18,421 nucleotides of DNA. It comes from an uncultured Eubacteriales bacterium (lineage in GTDB: Bacteria > Bacillota > Clostridia > Christensenellales > UBA1242). Shown piece by piece: positions 5,949 through 12,529 of this stretch. Where the stretch lies: positions 1 through 18,421 of the forward strand of contig CAOQRA010000021.1 of NCBI GenBank assembly GCA_948512295.1, given 5' to 3'. Each line of letters opens with the position of its first letter. The first letter of the stretch is position 1. Below the pieces are notes generated by a model. That model worked only from the letters and a program-made list of their open reading frames with translations. It searched no databases and had not been told where the DNA came from. Position numbers and translations under genes: made by a program.

Positions 5949-7154
5949 CTATTTCATCCAGTCCGTATACACACCATAGCCCTTTGTTGGGTCATTTAAA
6001 AACACATGAGTAACTGCACCTACTATCTTTCCATTTTGAAGAATTGGCGAGCCAGACATACCCTGCACAATACCGCCTGTAAGTTCTAGAAGCCTCTTAT
6101 CTTTTACGCGGAAGACAATACTTTTATCATCACTTTTTGCTTGAAAATTCGCCTTGATTATTTCAATTTCATACTCTTCACGTATTCCAGAAACACTTGA
6201 AATTATTTTTGCTTTGCCTGGAGAAACCCCTAATCTTCCACCTATTTTCGCTGTCAGATTGCTGTCCACAATGCCCTCTAAATCATCCACATGACCAAAT
6301 ATGCCAAACTTTGTATTCTTTTCTATGCAGCCACGCTCTTCACTTTGAAGATAAAGACAGCGAAGTTCGCCTGGATTATTGCGTTCACCTTTTGTGATGC
6401 CAAGCAGTGAACAATCATAAATTTTACCATCTGAGATTGGAAGTATATTTCCACCTGTGCTGTCCGTGACAGGATGACCAAGTGCGGCGAAATTATGTGT
6501 ATTTTTATCTACGTAAGTAAGCGTACCAATACCAGAAATATCATCTCGTACCCAAAGTCCCAGTTTGTACTGTCCTTCTTCATCCTTTAACAATTTAACA
6601 TTTGTAGTTTTAATTTCATTTTTGCGCAAATATTCAATATTAACATTGTCTTCTGCATTTTCAAGTGCAGAATTGATATCATTTAGGTTTTCAATTTTTA
6701 AACCATTAATTTTTGTTATTACATCGCCAGTTTTGAAATTGGAGCTTTTATGCGCGCTAAGTTTTCCACTTTGAGTACTAACAAGAGTATCGCTTACTAC
6801 AAGCGCTCCATCTGTGTTAAGACTAAGACCTATAGGATTTCCACCTATGTACACCTCTTCCTCTGGCAAAAGTCTAACATTGACTTTTTTAATTGGTATA
6901 AGATTAAAAAGCTTAAAAATAATGACTCCCTCATCTTCTCTCCCTACGCCAGTTTTAGTCATGCCTTTTTCCATATCAGCGTGCACAAATCCGCCAAATA
7001 ATGCATTATTATTTACATTGTCAATGTCGCTATAACTAGCCACAAAATCATCTGGCAAAGCTGATAGCTGTTTTAGCTTAATGTTAGACAAAACCGCAAG
7101 AGACACAAGTACAAATGCAAAAGCAAACCAGGCTAATTTTCTTAAGACTTTCAT
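5949..7154 (-). CDS. spoIVB: SpoIVB sporulation signalling serine protease
   Basis: 401 residues. In Bacillus, SpoIVB is secreted from the forespore into the intermembrane space and cleaves SpoIVFA, which releases SpoIVFB to process pro-sigma-K. Here an N-terminal hydrophobic anchor (about 7-24) is followed by a PDZ domain (about 103-190, IGGNPIGLSLNTDG...GDVITKING) and a C-terminal S55 peptidase domain. The catalytic triad is in place: H227 (FAALGHP), D352 (KDKRLLELTGG) and S367 (GIVQGMSGSP). Length and motifs indicate an intact enzyme. GGAGG precedes the ATG. It lies 65 bases after recN with an intrinsic terminator in the gap, so it probably needs its own, sporulation-specific promoter. spo0A, its usual downstream neighbour, is not here. 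Confidence 0.95.
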   Translation of the reverse strand: MKVLRKLAWFAFAFVLVSLAVLSNIKLKQLSALPDDFVASYSDIDNVNNNALFGGFVHADMEKGMTKTGVGREDEGVIIFKLFNLIPIKKVNVRLLPEEEVYIGGNPIGLSLNTDGALVVSDTLVSTQSGKLSAHKSSNFKTGDVITKINGLKIENLNDINSALENAEDNVNIEYLRKNEIKTTNVKLLKDEEGQYKLGLWVRDDISGIGTLTYVDKNTHNFAALGHPVTDSTGGNILPISDGKIYDCSLLGITKGERNNPGELRCLYLQSEERGCIEKNTKFGIFGHVDDLEGIVDSNLTAKIGGRLGVSPGKAKIISSVSGIREEYEIEIIKANFQAKSDDKSIVFRVKDKRLLELTGGIVQGMSGSPILQNGKIVGAVTHVFLNDPTKGYGVYTDWMK

Positions 7155-7163
7155 TGAACCTCC

Positions 7164-7197
7164 AAAAAAAATAGACTAACTCTAATAGGTTAGTCTA
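7164..7197 (-). terminator. Terminator between recN and spoIVB
   Basis: On the minus strand TAGACTAAC (7197-7189) pairs with GTTAGTCTA (7180-7172), followed by eight T. The T-run is directly followed by the GGAGG of spoIVB, so readthrough would be needed for recN transcripts to reach spoIVB. Confidence 0.85.
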
Positions 7198-7219
7198 CTC
7201 AGTTTTCTTAATATTATGC

Positions 7220-8878
7220 TTATTTGCCTGCTCGGGCTCGAAGCTCTTGTACCTGATTTTTTGCAGTTTCCGTCAGTTTATCCCCTGCAATAAGTCTTGC
7301 AAGTTCTTCCGTTATTCTTCCAGTTTCCAATTTTTCTATGCTAGTAAAAGTTGAATGTGCGTCACTCGTCTTAGCGACAAAATAAAAATTATCGCCTTGA
7401 CTTGCAACTTGAGGAAGGTGTGTTATGCAAAGTACCTGTCCATCACGACCTAACGCACTAAGTTTTTCTCCCACAATGTAACCAGTTTCGCCGCTGATAC
7501 CAGTGTCAATCTCGTCGAAAATCAAAGTTTCAGCATTACCTGCGTGTGCAAATATTGTTTTAAAAGCCAGCATCACACGGCTCATTTCACCTCCTGACGC
7601 TGTTTTAGATAGAGCTTTCAGTTCCTGCCCTTTATTTGCAGAAAAAACAAACTCCACTTCATCTTGACCTTGTAAAGCAAAATCGGTTTGCGCAAATTGC
7701 ACTTTAAAAGTAGTGGATTTCATATTAAGCTGTGCAAGTTCGCGCTCTATATCAACTTCAACCTTTGCCGCTATTTCTTTACGCGCTTGTGACAACTCAT
7801 TTGCAACCGCTTGTATTGACTTCTCAAGTTTTAATTTTTCCTTTTCTAATTGAGCCAATCGCTCTTCACTATTTTCTAGTTCCTCAAATTGTGTTTTTAT
7901 ATTTAGTAAAAATGCGAGAACTTTTTCTTCGCTTCCACCATACTTTTTGCAAAGTAGTTTAAGCGAGTCTTGCCTGCGAACCAGTCTGTCAAGTTCCCCC
8001 TCATCAAAAGTCAAGTTATCACGCAAGGCTTTCAAAGTTTCGCTTATGTCTTGAAGCTCATATTTAACACTGTTAAGCCTGTTTCGACACTCCTCTATTT
8101 CAGATATATTTGTAAGCGCGCTTAGTTGAATTGTGCTGTCATGCACCGCAGCTATTGCACTCATGTTCGAACTTTCCAAAAGGTTTTCGCAAGAGTTTAC
8201 AGTATCATAAATTTTTTCCGCACTTTCTAAAAGCATTATGTTATTTTTAAGTTCATCCATTTCGCCAAGTTGAATATTTGCATCTTCAATTTCTTTGATT
8301 TGATATGATAAAAGTGATTTAGTACGAGCACGTTCAAATTCGTCACCGCCTAGCGATTTTATCTTCTTATTCAATTCAATAAGTCTTTCATATTCAATCA
8401 AATATTTGTTCTTTATATGTTTCAAACCTTCACCGCCTAGCTTATCAAGCATAGCAAGGTGGTTTTTACTTTTAAGAAGTTGCATACCCTCATGCTGAGA
8501 GTAACTATCTACAAGCGCCTCACCTACACGCTTTAAACTTTGTAAGGAAAAAATTCCACCATTTATTCGTATACTTGACTTACCAAGGCTGTCTAGGCTT
8601 CGCGATAAAACAAGTTCCTCACAAGGCTCATCAAACTCTTCAAGGTCTTTAAATATCAAAGGATTAACACAGGAAAAAAGTGCTTCCACTTTCATTACAC
8701 TTTCCCCACTGCGAATAAGTGACTTATCAGCCTTGCCTCCAAGCACAAAATTGAGAGCATCAAAAATGATACTCTTTCCCGCGCCCGTTTCACCTAACAG
8801 CACATTGAAGCCTTTTTCAAAGTCAATTTCAAGCTGCTTTATAAGTGCTACATTTTGTATTTTTAAAGTTTGAAGCAT
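7220..8878 (-). CDS. recN: DNA repair protein RecN
   Basis: SMC-like ATPase that acts early in double-strand-break repair. With the start at ATG 8878 it has 552 residues, normal for the family. Walker A GETGAGKS lies at about residues 29-36. Long charged coiled-coil arms occupy the middle (about 150-370). The ABC signature is TASGGEMSRVM and Walker B is TLIFDEIDTGISG, near the C-terminus. A GTG at 8884 is in frame but overlaps the AAGGAG ribosome binding site, so ATG 8878 is the better start. Its ribosome binding site overlaps the argR stop codon region, which points to co-transcription with argR. Confidence 0.96.
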   Translation of the reverse strand: MLQTLKIQNVALIKQLEIDFEKGFNVLLGETGAGKSIIFDALNFVLGGKADKSLIRSGESVMKVEALFSCVNPLIFKDLEEFDEPCEELVLSRSLDSLGKSSIRINGGIFSLQSLKRVGEALVDSYSQHEGMQLLKSKNHLAMLDKLGGEGLKHIKNKYLIEYERLIELNKKIKSLGGDEFERARTKSLLSYQIKEIEDANIQLGEMDELKNNIMLLESAEKIYDTVNSCENLLESSNMSAIAAVHDSTIQLSALTNISEIEECRNRLNSVKYELQDISETLKALRDNLTFDEGELDRLVRRQDSLKLLCKKYGGSEEKVLAFLLNIKTQFEELENSEERLAQLEKEKLKLEKSIQAVANELSQARKEIAAKVEVDIERELAQLNMKSTTFKVQFAQTDFALQGQDEVEFVFSANKGQELKALSKTASGGEMSRVMLAFKTIFAHAGNAETLIFDEIDTGISGETGYIVGEKLSALGRDGQVLCITHLPQVASQGDNFYFVAKTSDAHSTFTSIEKLETGRITEELARLIAGDKLTETAKNQVQELRARAGK

Positions 8879-8887
8879 GTTCACTCC

Positions 8888-9340
8888 TTAAACTAAAATA
8901 TCATTTAACGTTGTTACCACTTCGCTTGCAAGAGTGGTAGATGGGAAAACAAGCATAACGCAATCATCACCATTTGTAGCCCCCATAAGTTCCGTTAAGT
9001 TAAGCTTATCTACAAAACTACAAACACCAGCGCCAAGACCTTTGATGGTTTTTATAATCACAATATTGAGTGCAGACTTAACTGAAATAACAGCCTCTTT
9101 GAAAATGGTTATGTATTTATTGGAGATAACTTGCTCTTCTCCTCCAACAAAACAATACTTATATTTGCCAGAACTTGACAAAATTTTTGTAAGTCCAAGC
9201 TCTTTGATGTCACGTGAAATAGTCGCTTGAGTTATGTCAAAGTTTGCATTTTTAAGTTCTCTAGCCAAATCCTCTTGCGTTTCAATCTCTTTTGTAGAGA
9301 TGAGTTCCAAGATTTTTGACTGTCTTGCACTTCTTGCCAT
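8888..9340 (-). CDS. argR: Arginine repressor ArgR/AhrC
   Basis: Hexameric arginine-dependent transcription factor controlling arginine biosynthesis and catabolism. 150 residues from ATG 9340 (MARSARQSKILELI). The N-terminal winged helix-turn-helix (about 1-70) includes ITQATISRDIKELGL; the C-terminal oligomerisation and arginine-binding domain keeps GATNGDDCVML, matching the family's GT.AGDDT region. A GTG at 9346 is in frame, but the ribosome binding site AAGAGGAG (from 9354) spaces better with ATG 9340. First gene of argR-recN, an arrangement conserved in Firmicutes. The promoter is flanked by ARG-box-like sites, which suggests autoregulation. Confidence 0.95.
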   Translation of the reverse strand: MARSARQSKILELISTKEIETQEDLARELKNANFDITQATISRDIKELGLTKILSSSGKYKYCFVGGEEQVISNKYITIFKEAVISVKSALNIVIIKTIKGLGAGVCSFVDKLNLTELMGATNGDDCVMLVFPSTTLASEVVTTLNDILV

Positions 9341-9357
9341 TTCCACTCCTCTTAAAC

Positions 9358-9388
9358 GCTACATCCCTTTATTTTAAAGGCATGTAGC
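9358..9388 (-). promoter_or_regulatory. Stem-loop in the argR leader
   Basis: GCTACAT (9358-9364) pairs with ATGTAGC (9382-9388) and, after one C-C mismatch, CCTTT (9366-9370) pairs with AAAGG (9376-9380). It lies in the predicted argR 5' leader just before the ribosome binding site. No T-run follows, so it is not a terminator. Possibly a translational control or mRNA-stability element. Confidence 0.55.
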
Positions 9389-9410
9389 AATTTATGCATA
9401 ATTATAAATT

Positions 9411-9486
9411 TATGTTTATTCATGCATTTTTGATTATTATACATCATTTTTTATAATTATGCAAGTGTTTTTTGTATATTTATTCA
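9411..9486 (-). promoter_or_regulatory. argR promoter with ARG-box-like sites
   Basis: On the minus strand TTGCAT (9459-9464), a 17-base spacer and TATAAT (9436-9441) form a good promoter. ARG-box-like sequences flank it: TGAATAAATATACA (minus strand, 9473-9486) upstream of the -35 and CATGAATAAACATA (minus strand, 9411-9424) just past the predicted start. Both resemble the TGAATNNNNATTCA half-palindrome bound by ArgR. Autorepression is inferred. Confidence 0.65.
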
Positions 9487-9548
9487 CTGATTTTTTATGA
9501 TTATTGCATTTTACGCAAATTTATGAATTTGAAATTTATAATCATACA

Positions 9549-9631
9549 CGGATATGTATAAGCCGCCTTTTGCGGCTTATAAATCGCCACACGGCGATTT
9601 TGGCGAGGCTTGAGCCTCGCCTGCATATCCG
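9549..9631. repeat. Cloverleaf: three adjacent hairpins inside an outer inverted repeat
   Basis: Outer arms CGGATATG (9549-9556) and CATATCCG (9624-9631) are a perfect inverted repeat. Inside are three perfect stem-loops with almost no unpaired bases between them: TATAAGCCGC (9557-9566)/GCGGCTTATA (9572-9581); AAATCGCC (9581-9588)/GGCGATTT (9593-9600); GGCGAGGC (9602-9609)/GCCTCGCC (9614-9621). It is far richer in G+C than its surroundings. It is not a tRNA: there is no anticodon-loop or T-loop signature. It could be a structured RNA, a small mobile repeat or a protein-bound DNA structure. Confidence 0.75.
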
Positions 9632-9670
9632 CCCCGCGCCCGCCGCGAGATTTTCCACGCTACCCGCTTG

Positions 9671-9679
9671 TGGTATAAT
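9671..9679 (+). promoter_or_regulatory. Extended -10 promoter of the 9705 gene
   Basis: TGGTATAAT (9671-9679) is an extended -10 element with an exact TATAAT; no clear -35 is seen. An AAAGGAAAGGAAC ribosome binding region leads to ATG 9705. Confidence 0.6.
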
Positions 9680-9704
9680 AAATACATAAATAAAGGAAAG
9701 GAAC

Positions 9705-10139
9705 ATGAGATTTTTTTTAAAACCAAAGGTAAATATAGAAAAATTCAAACAGTCTGGCACTTTCGCGCTCTATCAAATTAATGCGCAAAATCATGCTAAC
9801 GCACTTAAGCAAGAAGTCGACGAGTTGCAATTAAAATATGATAATGGTGAGATTATCGACATTACATTAGTCGCAAACAAACAAAATGAATATGAGGATT
9901 ATGTTGCATACTCTCAATCAAATCAATATGCAATTGATTGCCTCCTAAAAAATGACGACTCTGTGTATAAACAAAATTACACGAATGCGGATACCCTGGA
10001 GTTCATTTCTATAATATGGGGGGCCTTAGGAGCATGTGCTACTTTTGGTATAGGCATAGGCGCAGCATTATCAGCAAAAATATGCGGCAATAAAGAAACT
10101 GCCGTAACTTATGACAATAGTTATCGTGGCGAATACTAA
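9705..10139 (+). CDS. Small protein of unknown function with one C-terminal hydrophobic segment
   Basis: 144 residues, starting MRFFLKPKVNIEKFKQSG. The first 95 residues are polar and probably helical (NHANALKQEVDELQLKYDNG). One glycine/alanine-rich hydrophobic stretch follows (about 99-126, IIWGALGACATFGIGIGAAL), then a short polar tail. This suggests a tail-anchored or single-pass membrane protein, or a buried glycine-zipper helix. It has a good ribosome binding site, its own promoter and a terminator just after the stop, so it is very likely expressed alone. I do not recognise the family. It lies immediately downstream of the cloverleaf repeat. Confidence 0.75.
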   Translation: MRFFLKPKVNIEKFKQSGTFALYQINAQNHANALKQEVDELQLKYDNGEIIDITLVANKQNEYEDYVAYSQSNQYAIDCLLKNDDSVYKQNYTNADTLEFISIIWGALGACATFGIGIGAALSAKICGNKETAVTYDNSYRGEY

Positions 10140-10170
10140 AAAAGAGGACAAATTCAGTCCTCTTTTTTTT
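10138..10170. terminator. Bidirectional terminator between the 9705 gene and thiI
   Basis: AAAAAGAGGAC (10139-10149) pairs with GTCCTCTTTTT (from 10157) around a 7-base loop, with A-run and T-run on opposite sides. It lies between convergent genes and touches both stop codons. Confidence 0.88.
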
Positions 10171-11320
10171 ATAGTTCAATCACCTCTTCAGCTTCAATCG
10201 CCTTTTCTATAAACCCCTCAATATCAAGATGCGACTCTTCACGCTTCGCTTTTTCGATGGTCGGCTTTATAACTGGATATTTAGGCAAAAACACTGTACA
10301 GCAGTCCTCGTATGGCAAAATTGACGTTTCATAGGTATCGATTTTTTGTGCTATATCCATAATATCTTGTTTATCCATAGCAATACATGGGCGAAAAACC
10401 GGCGTATTTTCAACCACGCTGCCCGTCACTTGCATGGACTGCATGGTTTGGCTTGCAACCTGCCCGAGGCTTTCACCCGTCACAATCGCACCGAGGTTAT
10501 CACGCACACAAATGCGCTCCGCTATGCGCATCATAATGCGGCGCATAATTGTAATCATGTATTCAGGCACACAATTTTTGTGAATTTCTTCTTGAATACG
10601 CGTAAAGGAAACCACGTGCAAGCGGATTTTGCCTACATAGCCCGTCAGCCTCCTTGCAAGCTCGACAACCTTATCTTTCGCTTGCTCGTTTGTATAAGGA
10701 TAGGAATGAAAGTGAAGTGCGTCAACTTCCAGCCCGCGTTTTGCCATAAGATAACCAGCCACTGGGCTATCAATACCGCCAGAAAGCAGCAAAAGCGCCC
10801 TGCCAGCCGTGCCGAGAGGTAATCCGCCTTGGCAGTCAATGCGATTATAATAAATGTACGCTTTTTTGTTCATGCGAATATCTACATTTATCTCCACTTG
10901 CGGATTATATAAATCTACCTGGCATTTATTATTTTGCAAAATAACTTCACCAAGACGTGCCGCAAAAGGCATAGAAGAAACAGGGAAATTCTTATCTGCG
11001 CGCTTGACATTTACACGAAAAGTTTTTGGTTCAATATTTATTTTTGCTATTTCACGCGTAATAACCTCCTCACTTGCATCAAGCTCCACCGCTTGGCTTA
11101 AACTATGTAACCCAAACACCTTTTTAAGTTTATCAATGATGACATTTTCGCGTTCTTCATCGTAGCCGCTTATTATATATCTGCCAAAAGTATTCTCAAA
11201 TTTAAATTGTTCATCTTGCAAACTTTTACGAATATTATCACATAGTTTTCTTTCAAAAATATTACGATTTTTTCCCTTGAGATAAAGCTCGCCAAATCTT
11301 AATAAAAGTACTTTTTTCAT
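10169..11320 (-). CDS. thiI: tRNA 4-thiouridine synthetase ThiI
   Basis: Adenylates U8 of tRNA and inserts sulfur to make s4U; in some bacteria it also supplies sulfur for the thiamine thiazole. 383 residues: an N-terminal ferredoxin-like and THUMP region (about 1-165), then the PP-loop ATP pyrophosphatase domain with the P-loop LLLSGGIDSPVAGY (about 177-190). PYEDCCTVFLP (C340/C341) lies near the C-terminus. No rhodanese domain follows, as in the Bacillus type, which takes sulfur directly from a partner desulfurase. That partner is the upstream gene, overlapped by four bases (ATGA), so translational coupling is expected. Confidence 0.96.
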   Translation of the reverse strand: MKKVLLLRFGELYLKGKNRNIFERKLCDNIRKSLQDEQFKFENTFGRYIISGYDEERENVIIDKLKKVFGLHSLSQAVELDASEEVITREIAKINIEPKTFRVNVKRADKNFPVSSMPFAARLGEVILQNNKCQVDLYNPQVEINVDIRMNKKAYIYYNRIDCQGGLPLGTAGRALLLLSGGIDSPVAGYLMAKRGLEVDALHFHSYPYTNEQAKDKVVELARRLTGYVGKIRLHVVSFTRIQEEIHKNCVPEYMITIMRRIMMRIAERICVRDNLGAIVTGESLGQVASQTMQSMQVTGSVVENTPVFRPCIAMDKQDIMDIAQKIDTYETSILPYEDCCTVFLPKYPVIKPTIEKAKREESHLDIEGFIEKAIEAEEVIEL

Positions 11321-12459
11321 TTTACTTTCTCCCGTAACTCTTGATATTTATGTAGTATAATTCCCCCAGCTTGCGCCGCTTCATCCTCACTCATTTCCGT
11401 GTCAAAGCTTACGCGTATACTTGACTTTATTCGCTCCACTGACAACCCTATCTCTTGCAAAATTCTATTACCAGCGTATTTTGCTGAACACGCACTACCA
11501 GTACTGACAATGACCTCATTTTCAAGAACTCGCATAAGAGTTTCACCATTGACGCCCGTAAACGACACGCTGACAATAAAAGGGCTATCCGTTTCTATAA
11601 AAGATACACCCTTTTCATTTATAAAAACATCTAAAAATGATTTTCGAACAGCTTTAACATGTTCATAATTTTCTTTCACTTTTGCCATATTACATGCGGC
11701 AACCATTGCCATAATGCCTGGCATGTTTTCAGTACCCGAACGTAGACCTCCCTCCTGGCCACCACCATAAATAATATTTTTTAACGCTTGCTTATTTTTT
11801 ACATATAACGCACCAACGCCTTTTGGACCATGAAACTTATGAGCAGAAATTGAATATAAATCTACACCAATGCTATCTAAATTATATAAAAGTTTACAAA
11901 ATGCCTGCACGCCGTCAGAGTGAAAAAGCGCCTTTGGGCAATATTTATTACGTAAATTGTTAATTTTTACTAAATCATTTATGGCGCCAGTTTCATTGCT
12001 GACATGCATGACACTAATAAGGCGCGTTTTTTCATTTAACACTTTTTCAAGCGCCTCATAATCCACTTGCCCATTTACTTGCAATGGTATAATATGCGCA
12101 ATAAAACCAAGCTGCTTTAAATGCAGTGCCACATTGTAAACGCTTGGATGTTCGCCTGCCGAAAAGACATATTCCCAATTGCCATTTCTCAAACTGCCCA
12201 AAATGGCAAGATTATTACTTTCAGTGGCACCACCAGTAAAAATAATATCCCCTTTTGCTGCGCCTAATTTATTCAAAAGCGACTTTTTTGCAGTCGCCAT
12301 TTCTTTCGCAACTGAAATTGCTAAGCCGTAGCCTGCTGATGGGTTATAAAAAGCCTCGCAAGCGTAATTTTGCATCACTTGCGCGCACTTTTCACTCATC
12401 TTAGTTGTTGCCGCGTTGTCTAAATAATAAGGACAATTTAATTTTGCGTCTTTTCTCAC
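11317..12459 (-). CDS. Cysteine desulfurase, NifS/IscS family (ThiI partner)
   Basis: PLP enzyme that takes sulfur from cysteine as a persulfide. 380 residues. H104 (GEHPS) is the conserved catalytic histidine, K208 (SAHKFHGPKG) binds PLP, and C324 (STGSACSAK) is the persulfide cysteine on its mobile loop. Position next to thiI with a four-base overlap suggests the NifZ-like role of a dedicated sulfur donor to ThiI rather than general Fe-S assembly; no iscU/sufU or iscR is nearby. The start is GTG 12459, with AAAGGTG four bases before it. It follows pheT by 70 bases, in the same direction. Confidence 0.93.
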   Translation of the reverse strand: MRKDAKLNCPYYLDNAATTKMSEKCAQVMQNYACEAFYNPSAGYGLAISVAKEMATAKKSLLNKLGAAKGDIIFTGGATESNNLAILGSLRNGNWEYVFSAGEHPSVYNVALHLKQLGFIAHIIPLQVNGQVDYEALEKVLNEKTRLISVMHVSNETGAINDLVKINNLRNKYCPKALFHSDGVQAFCKLLYNLDSIGVDLYSISAHKFHGPKGVGALYVKNKQALKNIIYGGGQEGGLRSGTENMPGIMAMVAACNMAKVKENYEHVKAVRKSFLDVFINEKGVSFIETDSPFIVSVSFTGVNGETLMRVLENEVIVSTGSACSAKYAGNRILQEIGLSVERIKSSIRVSFDTEMSEDEAAQAGGIILHKYQELREKVK

Positions 12460-12481
12460 TTATCACCTTTAATATTTTATT

Positions 12482-12520
12482 TAGTAGGTAGTCTATAATA
12501 TTTTTACATACTACCTACTA
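12482..12520. repeat. 11-bp perfect inverted repeat between pheT and the desulfurase gene
   Basis: TAGTAGGTAGT (12482-12492) and ACTACCTACTA (12510-12520) flank a 17-base AT-rich spacer. On the minus strand it follows the pheT stop but has no T-run, so it is at best a weak terminator. The spacer contains TATTAT on the minus strand, so an operator over a desulfurase promoter is an alternative. Confidence 0.5.
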
Positions 12521-12529
12521 CATGCATTT

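Noticed and set aside
9549..9631. tRNA gene suggested by the cloverleaf shape
   Set aside because: Stem lengths (10, 8, 8 and outer 8) and loops do not match tRNA, and there is no GTTCRA T-loop, anticodon loop or CCA end.
10346..10822. Open frame of 158 codons on the plus strand
   Set aside because: It is antisense to the conserved ThiI PP-loop domain and has no start signals.
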